64,000 nucleotides of DNA from Ktedonosporobacter rubrisoli (GTDB taxonomy: Bacteria; Chloroflexota; Ktedonobacteria; Ktedonobacterales; Ktedonobacteraceae), in NCBI RefSeq assembly GCF_004208415.1, contig NZ_CP035758.1, positions 1,922,001 to 1,986,000 of the forward strand, in the 5' to 3' direction. Positions within the stretch are counted from its first letter, which is position 1; each line of letters opens with the position of its first letter. Under the pieces are notes generated by a model. That model did not search any database. It had not been told where the DNA came from and saw only the letters and a list, made by a program, of their open reading frames with translations. A program made the position numbers and the translations under genes. This document shows, piece by piece, positions 9,384 through 17,571 of the stretch.

Positions 9384-9818
9384 ATGCCACCCAAAAGTAT
9401 AGCTCTCATACTAATCATCTTAGTCTTCTGTGTAGCATGCGGCTCAGCAGATAATCAGCAGCCGACCAGCATATCCCAGTCAGTAACTGTTGAACTGGAT
9501 ATATACAGTGGGCAACCAAATCCTACCTGGATGCTCACTACACAGGAGAGAAGCGAGCTAGTAAAGCGTTTACAGAAGCTTCCTACATTGTCGGCCGTTC
9601 CTTCAGTAGACAACCTGGGCTATCGCGGCTTCCTGATTCACAACCCCAGCAACGAATCGGGGATCGGGACTGAAGTGCGTGTGTATCAGGGGAGCATTAT
9701 TATTACCGATCAGGGAAACAGCAGGGCGTACAAGGATAGCCATGCACTTGAGCAATGGCTGAAGGAACAAGCGAGCGTCCATGGACAGGCAGATGTACTC
9801 AAGGCAGTGACGCCGTGA
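9384..9818 (+). CDS. hypothetical lipoprotein
   Basis: A 144-residue protein with a short lipoprotein signal peptide. A hydrophobic stretch (ALILIILVFCVAC) ends in a lipobox with Cys19. The mature part is a small soluble domain (ELDIYSGQPNP, then a basic helix, then a strand-rich end). I do not recognise the family. AAGGGGAAGCC precedes the ATG. It is probably anchored on the outer face of the membrane. It stands alone, with more than 500 bp of gene-free sequence after it. Confidence 0.7.
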   Translation: MPPKSIALILIILVFCVACGSADNQQPTSISQSVTVELDIYSGQPNPTWMLTTQERSELVKRLQKLPTLSAVPSVDNLGYRGFLIHNPSNESGIGTEVRVYQGSIIITDQGNSRAYKDSHALEQWLKEQASVHGQADVLKAVTP

Positions 9819-10362
9819 TTTTGAGCGCTGCTGCTTCTCATACGTTTACAAATGCCCAGATATGTGTCTTCAAGGTTCGATTGCCGACTTTCTAAGTCAT
9901 TGCTCGCTTAGTTCTGATATGTGCCCTTGTTCTATGCTCTGACTGGTAGATGATGCATATAGAACAGTAGTTAAGCAACGCAGCCTCTCGTGTAAAGCGA
10001 ATTGACGACTAGAGAATCCTGTTTGCCTGTGAAACCTCGCCACGGATGGTTTACAAATCCTGGCAATGACGTTGACCGATGCCCACCACAGCTCTCTGTA
10101 AGGAGATTTTTCCTATTTTCCGAGCCAATCATTGTCATTGGAGGGGTATATCCAGTAGCATAGCTGCAAGGAGAGTCGTGATGGCAAAGGATGCCCGTAG
10201 ATCCCGGCTCCTTTGCTTCTCTATGCTTCCATGTTGATTTTTGCGGAATAGCTATCAAGAGTCCTGTGACACTGCTACGGAGCAATGGCAAGCTGCGCAA
10301 TGCGGTCATAGGCAGGAGAGAAAAAGCCGTCCCGTGTCCTTGTTTCATCCCTGGCTTCCCTC
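9819..10362. other. gene-poor gap before the MarR unit
   Basis: About 540 bp without a supported gene. A 165-codon reverse-strand frame (9971-10468) runs across it, the MarR promoter and the MarR start, has no ribosome binding site and resembles nothing I know, so I do not call it. Confidence 0.5.
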
Positions 10363-10392
10363 TTGACAATCCATGGTAAGGAGCCTTATTAT
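10363..10392 (+). promoter_or_regulatory. sigma-70-type promoter of the MarR gene
   Basis: TTGACA (10363-10368), an 18-bp spacer and TATTAT (10387-10392). Operator 1 overlaps the spacer and -10 box, and operator 2 covers the expected start of transcription. Confidence 0.65.
10374..10391. promoter_or_regulatory. MarR operator 1
   Basis: TGGTAAG-GAGC-CTTATTA, an imperfect inverted repeat with 7-bp arms and a 4-bp centre. It lies between the -35 and -10 boxes. Its layout is shared with the sites at 10402 and 10968. Confidence 0.6.
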
Positions 10393-10401
10393 ATAAATAG
10401 A

Positions 10402-10419
10402 TACTAAGCCGCCTTACTA
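10402..10419. promoter_or_regulatory. MarR operator 2
   Basis: TACTAAG-CCGC-CTTACTA. The reverse complement matches operator 3 at 17 of 18 positions. Its centre is 28 bp from that of operator 1, and it sits at the expected transcription start. Confidence 0.7.
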
Positions 10420-10439
10420 ATAAAGAAGAGAGGGATGTT

Positions 10440-10952
10440 ATGGAATTTACGCTACACAATTTGCCCAACCATCAAGCGGTGGAGCAAGTTCTGGGACCTC
10501 ACGCTGCTATCCAATCTTCCTCCATCGAAACTTACCTCCTGTTCCTGCGCGTGGCTAGCGATGTGTTTGCTGCACAACAGAAACAGCTTGCCTGCTTTGG
10601 TCTCTCCGATGGCAAGATCAGTGTGCTACTCCAATTCCTCCTTGCCGCTCCAACCCCACTCTCCCCTTCCCAACTGGCGGAGCGTGTGGGGGTGACCCGT
10701 GCGACGATCACGGATCTGGTTGCTGGCCTGGTGCGGGATGGGTGGCTTACCCGCGAGGCTTGTCCACAAGATGGGCGCGTGGCACTGCTTCATCTGACAG
10801 AAACTGGACACAGGCGACTTGAGCAAGCGTTGCCTTTGCACTTCCAGCGCATTCAAAACCTCATGCAAGCACTCGACTCGCAGGAGAAGCAAGATCTGGT
10901 TCGTTTACTCACCAAGATCAGCCAGAATCTGAGTGCCTTGCAGGACCTCTAA
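10440..10952 (+). CDS. MarR family transcriptional regulator
   Basis: A 170-residue MarR-type winged-helix protein. The recognition part reads LSPSQLAERVGVTRATITDLVAGL (residues about 78-101), followed by the wing DGWLTREACPQDGRVALLHLT with the conserved DxR. Helices at both ends would form the dimer interface. The ATG at 10440 follows AGAGAGGG. Operator-like repeats lie over its own promoter and again just before the next gene, so it probably represses itself and the CMD-DUF3224 gene. The ligand is unknown. MarR proteins often sense phenolics or oxidants. Confidence 0.92.
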   Translation: MEFTLHNLPNHQAVEQVLGPHAAIQSSSIETYLLFLRVASDVFAAQQKQLACFGLSDGKISVLLQFLLAAPTPLSPSQLAERVGVTRATITDLVAGLVRDGWLTREACPQDGRVALLHLTETGHRRLEQALPLHFQRIQNLMQALDSQEKQDLVRLLTKISQNLSALQDL

Positions 10953-10967
10953 AAAATTTTCGAGGAA

Positions 10968-10985
10968 TAGTAAGGAGGCTTAGTA
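10968..10985. promoter_or_regulatory. MarR operator 3, before the CMD-DUF3224 gene
   Basis: TAGTAAG-GAGG-CTTAGTA, 15 bp after the MarR stop and 96 bp before the next start. It is nearly the exact reverse complement of operator 2, which ties the downstream gene to the MarR regulator. Confidence 0.7.
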
Positions 10986-11080
10986 ATCTGTTGATCAATT
11001 TGTTATGGCACGGTTGGAGAAGAGCGAAGGGCTAGCCTTCACTGTTCTCTCCATCAGAACGCACAAAAAGGAGATATTCT

Positions 11081-12172
11081 ATGAAACTGGCGTCCGAAGA
11101 GCGTGTAATGGCGCTTGATCCTGTCTTCGGCCAGATGGGCATCGAAGCTGGACGTTCCATCTGGAGTATCGAGGAACTGACGATGAGGGAGAAGACCTTC
11201 CTCTGCCTGGTTGCTGATGTATGCCACCCTCATCTTGGTCTTCCTTTCGAACTGCATGTTGGAATGGGGATGAAGCAGGGCCTCACTCTAGAAGACTTTC
11301 GGGAAGTGTTGCGCCACCTAGGTCCCTACGCTGGCTATACCGCCTGCGCCATGGCCTTTGAACGCTTAATTGAGATTGCCAGGCAGATGGGCATAAAGGA
11401 GCCCCTAGAATCGCCGCGCCCCGAAGCGGATGTGGCGCTTGCTCCCGGTTATCCCACCGGCGTTCTTGACGACCTGCGTCAGCTTGATGAGACATTTGCT
11501 GCGTATGTGGCATCCCATGCTCATCGCGTCTTTGGCCGAGGAAGATTGAGCCGCCGAGAGCGGACTCTCATCTGGCTAGCTGTTGACGTGCTCTACCAGA
11601 CCCTCGATGCCTCTTTCCTGGCCCATGTTGACCTGGCATTGCAATCGGGGGTCAGTCGCCAGGATCTTCGTGCCGTGTTCCGCTTCTTGGCTGAATTCGG
11701 GCTGCCAAAAGCCTGGCGTGGATTGCACGCCCTCAACAACTACTTCGGTCGTTTACCGGAGACCAGGCAGTACGGACCCATTGCAAGCGAGATCGAAGTG
11801 ATGGATTATCAGGTCAAGTCCATTGCCGAGAGAGATGAGAGCGGACTCTCCTTGATCGAGACTCGTTTGCTTGAGAAGTTTACGGGGGGACTCGTTGGGA
11901 TGGGCTGGGCGGATCATGTGCGTGTTGTGAGTATAGATGGCAGCGCCACCTTCACTGGCGTTGAGCGTATTAAGGGGACGCTCGATGGTCTAACTGGCTC
12001 GTTTACGCTTACGGCCACTGGTTCGACAGATAGCGCGGGTATGGTGCATGGCAACTGGGAGGTGGTGCCAGGCTCTGGGACGGGCGAACTGACTAGCCTG
12101 CGTGGACACGGTGAGTTCACTGCTCAGGAACATCACGCCAGCAACACAACCACCTACTGGTTTGCATCGTAA
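11081..12172 (+). CDS. carboxymuconolactone-decarboxylase-like tandem fused to DUF3224
   Basis: A 363-residue fusion. Two AhpD/CMD-like helical domains lie at about 15-100 (EKTFLCLVADVC...FELHVGMG) and 140-215 (RERTLIWLAVDV...FLAHVDLAL). A DUF3224 beta-barrel-like domain follows at about 230-363, with the signature VVPGSGTGELTSLRG. Neither CMD repeat has the CxxC pair of peroxidase-type AhpD, so a redox peroxidase role is unlikely. Decarboxylase- or lactonase-like chemistry or a binding role is possible. AAGGAGATATTCT gives a good ribosome binding site. It probably responds to the upstream MarR. CMD and DUF3224 proteins are both often found as small separate proteins, so the fusion is notable. 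Confidence 0.82.
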   Translation: MKLASEERVMALDPVFGQMGIEAGRSIWSIEELTMREKTFLCLVADVCHPHLGLPFELHVGMGMKQGLTLEDFREVLRHLGPYAGYTACAMAFERLIEIARQMGIKEPLESPRPEADVALAPGYPTGVLDDLRQLDETFAAYVASHAHRVFGRGRLSRRERTLIWLAVDVLYQTLDASFLAHVDLALQSGVSRQDLRAVFRFLAEFGLPKAWRGLHALNNYFGRLPETRQYGPIASEIEVMDYQVKSIAERDESGLSLIETRLLEKFTGGLVGMGWADHVRVVSIDGSATFTGVERIKGTLDGLTGSFTLTATGSTDSAGMVHGNWEVVPGSGTGELTSLRGHGEFTAQEHHASNTTTYWFAS

Positions 12173-12295
12173 TCTCTTCCTTCCTCCCTGCTCTGAAGAA
12201 AAATGGAGCGGGGAGAAAGCCACGATGGAACAAGTAGAGCTTTATCCATCCTTAAAAACCTCACTGGCTGCTAGTGAATCCTTTTTGCCTATATC

Positions 12296-13258
12296 TCATT
12301 TGATGGTGTCTCTGATAACCAGCGCGGCATGTTGGGCGTCGGCAACGTCTGGGATTTTATAGGTAGAGCTTTCCAGCAAAAGTAATGCATCAATTATTCT
12401 TGCCAGTTTCAAACGTTCTGCAAAACCTTTACTTGTGGCGAGTGATTGACCGTAGGCGGCGGCCAGCCAGTTTATTGAGAATTCGTAGTTATCCCAATAG
12501 TTCCAGCGAACGAAATCTCGTACGGGATCACCACTATGAACGGCTCCCCAATCGATAATACCGGTAATGCTATCGTCATTATCCACAAAGATATGATCTG
12601 GCGTGAGGTCATAATGCAATAATACAGGTTGACGGATGGCAAAAGCTCCAAGATATCGTAGTTCCTGCCACACCTCGTCAAAGCGAGGAGCCCCAAGCGT
12701 TTTGAATGTAGCGAGGGCCGTGTCGAACTTTTCGGCGTCTTCTTGCAGGGCGAGCAGCCACTCTTCAAAAGAGTCATATGTAGCGTAATGTGGTGTAGTA
12801 ATTCTTCCCCATCCGCATGCCGACACTGAATGAATAGCAGCCAGAAGTTCGCCGGCCTGCCCAGTTAGTCTTGTTGCTCGCTCTCGCCCCACCTTTCCTT
12901 GGGCCAGCAGGCTATCCAGCGGTTCGCCTGTCAATTTCTCTTGAATCTGATAGTAGATCGCTTCATCCCCCTCAACCTCCGAACCCTGTGCCAGAATGTT
13001 AGCCACAGGAACTCCGCGGCGGCTTACTTCCTGCATGGCCCATCGTTCAACGGCAAATATATCATAGCCAACCCCTTTGGCAATGCGAAGGATATACGAT
13101 CCCTTCTTGAGGTCTATCTCATAGACCTCGTTCGATTGTCCTTTGTTGATAGGAGTAAGCTGCTCAAAACGAGTGCCCATGGCTTTTCGCACGATCCTCT
13201 CAAGAGTGCTGGTGCTTGTAGTATGTGTGCGCTGAAACTGTTCCTGCTGATGATTCAC
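12296..13258 (-). CDS. APH-type phosphotransferase (aminoglycoside/choline kinase-like)
   Basis: A 320-residue kinase-fold protein. The N-lobe has NKGQSNEVYEI and YILRIAKG, with the ATP-binding Lys replaced by Arg in LRIAKG or supplied by the following Lys. The catalytic loop reads LLHYDLTPDHIFVD, the APH-type HxDxxxxN pattern with His in place of Asn. The Mg-binding motif is GIIDWGAV. The substrate is unknown. Antibiotic resistance should not be assumed, since the family also covers small-metabolite kinases. The gene converges on the CMD-DUF3224 gene and has an isolated promoter. Confidence 0.85.
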   Translation of the reverse strand: MNHQQEQFQRTHTTSTSTLERIVRKAMGTRFEQLTPINKGQSNEVYEIDLKKGSYILRIAKGVGYDIFAVERWAMQEVSRRGVPVANILAQGSEVEGDEAIYYQIQEKLTGEPLDSLLAQGKVGRERATRLTGQAGELLAAIHSVSACGWGRITTPHYATYDSFEEWLLALQEDAEKFDTALATFKTLGAPRFDEVWQELRYLGAFAIRQPVLLHYDLTPDHIFVDNDDSITGIIDWGAVHSGDPVRDFVRWNYWDNYEFSINWLAAAYGQSLATSKGFAERLKLARIIDALLLLESSTYKIPDVADAQHAALVIRDTIK

Positions 13259-13668
13259 AAGATATCCAATCTGTTCAGATATATGCTTACGGTAGCCAAA
13301 AAGTGTTCAATTAAGTCAGAGATTATCCCTTTCGAGATGCTCGCTATTATAAGTTTTACAACCTGATTTATTAAGTCTAAGGTGTAATTTTATCAAATCT
13401 GGCAATAAGTCATTAATCTGGGACCTGGCTAACTCAGCAGCCGTTAGTTAAGCCTCCATCGCTTGTGATTAGCATTCCCAAATAGAATTTTTGGACAAGA
13501 AAGCAAGATTGAGCGAAATTATGACGGAAAGTGTCATATAGCAGGGTATATACTCCTGAAGAAATACCTCGCTTCCCGTTTCAAGTGGGACGACAAGAGC
13601 AATTGTAAAGATGAGCTATCTTTTCATTTTATTGCTGTATGTATGAGAGAATCAGGAGAAAAATTACC
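13259..13668. other. intergenic region between divergent genes
   Basis: About 410 bp, AT-rich, between the kinase and a serine hydrolase transcribed away from each other. No gene or clear repeat is seen. Confidence 0.5.
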
Positions 13669-14658
13669 ATGGTGAGCCAGAAAGAGTTAACATCGGTCTT
13701 TGCATCGTTAGCGCAAGAGCATGACTTGAGTGGGTCTGTATTGATTTCTCAAGGTGGAGAAGTAATATTTGAGAAAGCATACGGGTATGCCAGCCGGCAG
13801 CTGAAGGTACCAAATGTTCTCCAAACAAAATTTCATATAGCCTCTATGTCAAAAATGTTTATTGCCATGGCAGCCCTTATTCTCTATGAGCAAGGGCTGC
13901 TTGAACTTCAGGAAAGGCCTGCAACCTATTTGCCGGCATTGGCCGCGCTCGATGAAAAGATTACACTGCATCACCTCTTATCCCATACTTCCGGTTTAGA
14001 AGAGATTTATGACATTTCCAACTTGCACTTTGAAATGCATAAGCTCAAAAACGAGAAGGGTGAGCTCCTCAACTATCTGCTAAAACTGCCGCAATTGTTT
14101 CGTCCCGGCGAAGGATGGCACTACAGCAGTACCGGCTATATTTTAATGGGCTATCTGATGGAGAAAGTGACAGGTTTAGCATTTGGCGAATTGATGAAGC
14201 GCTACGTTCTCACGCCTCTCTCTATGACGGACACAGGCCACGATCTTCCCCGCAGGATTAACCCCGGTCGCGCCTATGGCCATACGGTTAAGAATGGCGA
14301 GTTAAGCAACGCCGATAACGATAGATTGAGTCTATTTGAGGAAGCGCCTGGTGAGCTCTATTCAACCGTGCAGGATCTCAAGAAATGGTGCGATGCAATG
14401 TTTGACTGTCCGCTTGTTTCTCCACAAACCCTGAAATTGATGTTTACGCCTTATGGGCAGGTGAACCCTCCTCTGCATTATGGCTATGGATGGTTTCTGG
14501 GTCCTCACTTCAGAATGCATGGCGGAGCAACAGCCGGTTTTCTCGCACGCATCAAACAATATCCAGCGCAAAAAGTGAGCATCGTTCTGCTCTTTAATTC
14601 TGATCATATGAGCCTGGATGTAATACTCGATGCGCTTGACCCACTTATCGATGGGTAA
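13669..14658 (+). CDS. serine hydrolase, class C beta-lactamase family
   Basis: A 329-residue beta-lactamase/penicillin-binding-protein-fold hydrolase. The nucleophile is Ser59 in SMSK (with Lys62). YSSTGY is the Tyr-containing second motif, and HGGATAGF is the third (the KTG equivalent). I prefer the ATG at 13669 because AGGAGA lies 9 bases before it. An in-frame ATG at 13639 would add ten residues without such a site. No signal peptide is apparent, so a cytoplasmic esterase or peptidase role is as likely as a cell-wall role. A second, divergent member lies at 20739. Confidence 0.88.
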   Translation: MVSQKELTSVFASLAQEHDLSGSVLISQGGEVIFEKAYGYASRQLKVPNVLQTKFHIASMSKMFIAMAALILYEQGLLELQERPATYLPALAALDEKITLHHLLSHTSGLEEIYDISNLHFEMHKLKNEKGELLNYLLKLPQLFRPGEGWHYSSTGYILMGYLMEKVTGLAFGELMKRYVLTPLSMTDTGHDLPRRINPGRAYGHTVKNGELSNADNDRLSLFEEAPGELYSTVQDLKKWCDAMFDCPLVSPQTLKLMFTPYGQVNPPLHYGYGWFLGPHFRMHGGATAGFLARIKQYPAQKVSIVLLFNSDHMSLDVILDALDPLIDG

Positions 14659-14798
14659 GATTATCATTTGTGGTAATTCTCATAGTTCATATACACGTAT
14701 TTTCTCTATATACCGATCCATCTTTCTCATTACTTGACAGGTATCCCAGGCTCAGGAGCTCAGTGGATATCTAGAGGAAAAGCTAACGCAAGCCGTCA

Positions 14799-15998
14799 TT
14801 ACTGCGCTGGCCTTTTCTCTGGCGTCGTCCAGGCTAACGCGGCAGCTAGCAGACCAATGCTTCCCATTACTCCCCAGCATAGTAATGGGGAGCATTGGAG
14901 CAGTGCGCCGCCCAGGGCAGGCCCGATAGCAAAACCCAGGCCCGTGGCAACCCAGAGCAGACCCATATATGTGCCTCGCTGGTGGGCTGGGGCCATCTCT
15001 GCGCCAAGCGTATCATAGGTCGGCGCGAAGACCATTTCGCCAAGCGTAAAGGCCAGAACAGGGAACACGAGCCATAGCGGGGCCGTGATCAAGCTGCATA
15101 AGCCTGCCGCAACTGCAAGGGCCAGGCAACCTGTCGCGATCATTCCTCCTGCTGGCACGCGGAATAAGGCTGTTGATAAGGGAAATTCCAGTATCGCTAT
15201 GAGGATACAGCTAAGCGCCATCAAGCTGCCATAGAGCAATGGGCTTCCTCCCTGGCGCGTGAGGTAGACGGCAAACGTAGTGAATTGCTGGCTAAAAACA
15301 GTGGTTGCGCATAAACCCGCGAGCCAGAACCTTCCGAAGGCTCCGTTGCGCAGAGGGGCCAGAATTTGTTTTAGATGCATGCCTGGTACTTTCTCAGGCA
15401 TTGTTTGCTTAGAGCCACGCGGGAGAAAGATCAAGATGAGCAGAGCGAAGAGCAGAGTAGTGCCGGCATCGGCAAGGAAGAGTGGAAAGAAGGCGATCGA
15501 GGCCAGAACCCCACCAATAGCAGAACTGAAGGTTCCGCCAACATTGATAGCTGTGCGTAAGAGCGAGATAGCCTGCCGCCTCTGGTCCTCCTGCACGAGA
15601 TCCATCACCAACATACCGGCTAGCGGGCGCTGCGCCTCGCTGGCAATACTCCAGCAGAGTACCATTATTGCCAGCCATAGCAGAGAGACGAGAAAGGGAA
15701 GCGTCAAAATAAATACGCCGGAAATGGCTAAGCAGAAGGCAAATAGATATTTACGTGGTACATGATCAGAAAGAATACTCATGAGGAGCGAGGCTAGAAT
15801 GCCACCGATGCCAGGAAGGGCTACAATTAGTCCAACCAGGCTTGGCTGCAGGTGGCGTACGGAAATAAGATAGATCGAGAGGAAGGGCAGAACTACCATG
15901 CCCATACGATTGATTAAAGTTCCTCCCCACAAAATCCAGAACGCTCTATGAAGTGTAGAGAGACTCAAGCGCAATTGAACTAGATAACGGGACAGCAT
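14799..15998 (-). CDS. MFS transporter (drug-efflux type)
   Basis: A 12-helix major facilitator protein of about 400 residues, with the motif GTLINRMGMVVLPFLSIYL in helix 1 and LSDHVPRKY in loop 2-3. I prefer the ATG at 15998 because CGGAGAA lies about 10 bases before it. The frame stays open upstream to an ATG at 16091, which would add 31 polar residues with no ribosome binding site. The mRNA leader has an extended -10 promoter and a strong hairpin (see those entries), so expression may be attenuated. The substrate is unknown. It is an inner-membrane exporter by family. Confidence 0.85.
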   Translation of the reverse strand: MLSRYLVQLRLSLSTLHRAFWILWGGTLINRMGMVVLPFLSIYLISVRHLQPSLVGLIVALPGIGGILASLLMSILSDHVPRKYLFAFCLAISGVFILTLPFLVSLLWLAIMVLCWSIASEAQRPLAGMLVMDLVQEDQRRQAISLLRTAINVGGTFSSAIGGVLASIAFFPLFLADAGTTLLFALLILIFLPRGSKQTMPEKVPGMHLKQILAPLRNGAFGRFWLAGLCATTVFSQQFTTFAVYLTRQGGSPLLYGSLMALSCILIAILEFPLSTALFRVPAGGMIATGCLALAVAAGLCSLITAPLWLVFPVLAFTLGEMVFAPTYDTLGAEMAPAHQRGTYMGLLWVATGLGFAIGPALGGALLQCSPLLCWGVMGSIGLLAAALAWTTPEKRPAQ

Positions 15999-16026
15999 AG
16001 ATAGTTTTCTCCGGGTCAATGGTTTC

Positions 16027-16078
16027 ATCAGTTTAGATTTATTTTGATCTATTTTAGACCTCTGGCAATAAAACTGAT
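16027..16078 (-). repeat. inverted repeat in the MFS leader
   Basis: ATCAGTTT (16027-16034) and AAACTGAT (16071-16078) are perfect complements 36 bp apart, between the leader hairpin and the chosen MFS start. They could form a second, larger stem in the leader RNA. Confidence 0.4.
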
Positions 16079-16098
16079 TCTGGTTTTTCATGAAGGGA

Positions 16099-16123
16099 AA
16101 AAGAAGCCATTAAGGCTTCTTTT
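16099..16123 (-). terminator. hairpin at the 5' end of the MFS transcript (terminator-like)
   Basis: AAAAGAAGCC, a 5-base loop and GGCTTCTTTT form a perfect 10-bp stem. On the reverse strand it is followed by a U-run (GGCTTCTTTTTC). It lies only a few bases after the expected transcription start, so it could be an early attenuator or a 5' stabilising hairpin. Confidence 0.5.
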
Positions 16124-16130
16124 GGAATAA

Positions 16131-16139
16131 ATTATAGCA
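16131..16139 (-). promoter_or_regulatory. extended -10 promoter of the MFS gene
   Basis: The reverse strand reads TGCTATAAT, a perfect extended -10 element. No good -35 box is visible. Transcription would begin near 16125, just before the leader hairpin. Confidence 0.5.
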
Positions 16140-16252
16140 TATGAAAATCCAGACTCTTTAATTCGTCGCACGAAGAGAAGAGCTTGGCCGCCTGCAAATT
16201 GCTTTAGTCAGGCCTGATGGCTACGATCTCTTGTCACGAGAGGTATACTTTG

Positions 16253-16380
16253 TTGGACTATACAGCAATGGCTCTGACAGCCATGTGCCAGGCTCATTCG
16301 CTGTTGGATATGCATACGGGCGGTGGAGGGCGATTGACCCAACTTTTTGCCAGGCAGCCTGTAGCCATCATGCGCCCGGC
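16253..16380 (+). pseudogene. relic of a SAM-dependent methyltransferase
   Basis: A stretch of about 40 codons reads LDYTAMALTAMCQAHSLLD and then MHTGGG. It matches residues of the intact methyltransferase at 18246 (WDYTAIALTAMRQAQALLD, MHTGGG) at roughly three of four bases. Homology stops after the QQPVA/RQPVA segment and the frame ends at 16438. Only the SAM-binding motif I region survives, so it cannot be a working enzyme. It is probably the remnant of a paralogue lost by deletion. Confidence 0.7.
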
Positions 16381-16500
16381 TGGCGTGAGGAATAAAGCCT
16401 TAGACACTGTAATCGCGCTGAAGGAACAAAACTGCTAGCAGCGCAATTTGTCCCTTCAAGAGATCAATTTCCAACAAGCATTCTGAAGTCAGGCCATGTA

Positions 16501-17571
16501 TCAGGAGTATACAACAGGTCGTCCATTGGCAAACACATTCCCCTCAAAGACGTTTTCCGGTCCACCCATATAAAAATCGGTCACCGGGCCATAATAGCCA
16601 ACCTGGGGATAATGTTCGGGAGAGAAAACGTTGTTCAAGATCTTCACGTTCTTGGAAGTGGTACTTCCCCCTCTCTCTCCTCCATACAAGGTATAGCTTC
16701 CTCCCGCCAGCCAGTTATCCTCCACCGTAACATTCGAAATTGAATCGGAGTCGGGGAATAAGGAGAGCGCGCCCGAAGCTGTCTGCTCGTCAAAATTGAG
16801 CAGCGTATTATGAATAACGCGTAAGCCCTGAGGGCTGCCACCCTCGGACATGAACGCATTTGTATGCGCATTGGCCACAGAGGCTACATCATGGACATAA
16901 TTATCATGAACATACCCAGCGCCTAGATCAATGGCATCCTGCCAGGAGGTGAAATTGCTATTTGCCACCTCCACATAACCATAGCCGAAGTTCGTGACTG
17001 CATATTCCCCTTTTCCGCTTGTTTGTTGCCCAATAAAGGTACAATGCAGAATTTTGAGATTACTATAATTCTCGCGCAAGAGAACGCCCCACCAGTCCGC
17101 AGATGTAATGCGACTATTCTTGATGGTGACATTATTGGCATAGATATCTAACCCCCCGTTGATATCTACCCTATCAAGCACGGTTCCATCCTGACGGATC
17201 TCAGAGCTACCCGTGTATGGAGTAAGCTTTGTACCCATCGGTATGCCAGTATTTCTAGCATTGGGGAAGCCACATGCACTCGCACTACTACAAGGGCCGT
17301 GAGCTGTATTCACTAGAGTAGATGTAGGGTGGGCGCTTGCATTGGTAGACCTGGACACCATAGACGTAACTGCCACCAACATCACAAGGGCAACAGCCAT
17401 CGTCGTAAGAATTCTGGGATGACGCTTTATCCTGGAAAAAGGATGACGGGTACCTGGAGTTGATGAGGTGCTTGAGAATGTCTGCGTCACATCATCAGAG
17501 TCAGCACCTGGCGATTGAGGCTTCTTTGTCTTCAATTTCAATCTCCAAACATACTTTTTTTGCCTTTCCAT
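16501..17571 (-). CDS. membrane-anchored or secreted right-handed beta-helix protein
   Basis: A 356-residue protein with a basic, disordered 50-residue N-terminus and a single hydrophobic segment at about 56-72 (TTMAVALVMLVAVTSMV) that could be an uncleaved anchor or a late signal. The exported part begins with a Cys-pair segment (CSSASACGFPN) and continues as parallel beta-helix repeats rich in NNVTIKNSRI- and VIHNTLLNF-type rungs. These are typical of pectate-lyase-like or carbohydrate-binding folds. No catalytic residues can be assigned. It probably acts outside the cell on, or bound to, polysaccharide. The gene stands alone. Confidence 0.75.
   Translation of the reverse strand: MERQKKYVWRLKLKTKKPQSPGADSDDVTQTFSSTSSTPGTRHPFSRIKRHPRILTTMAVALVMLVAVTSMVSRSTNASAHPTSTLVNTAHGPCSSASACGFPNARNTGIPMGTKLTPYTGSSEIRQDGTVLDRVDINGGLDIYANNVTIKNSRITSADWWGVLLRENYSNLKILHCTFIGQQTSGKGEYAVTNFGYGYVEVANSNFTSWQDAIDLGAGYVHDNYVHDVASVANAHTNAFMSEGGSPQGLRVIHNTLLNFDEQTASGALSLFPDSDSISNVTVEDNWLAGGSYTLYGGERGGSTTSKNVKILNNVFSPEHYPQVGYYGPVTDFYMGGPENVFEGNVFANGRPVVYS

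Noticed and set aside
9870..9905. Possible tRNA T-arm (GGTTCGATTGCC)
   Set aside because: The flanking sequence does not form acceptor, D- or anticodon stems.
9971..10468. A 165-codon open frame on the reverse strand before the MarR gene
   Set aside because: It covers the MarR promoter, operators and start, lacks a ribosome binding site and resembles no family. I treat it as chance.
12296..13258. Calling the APH-type kinase an aminoglycoside resistance gene
   Set aside because: Only the general kinase fold is shown, the catalytic loop has an unusual HIFVD, and nothing in the context points to antibiotics.
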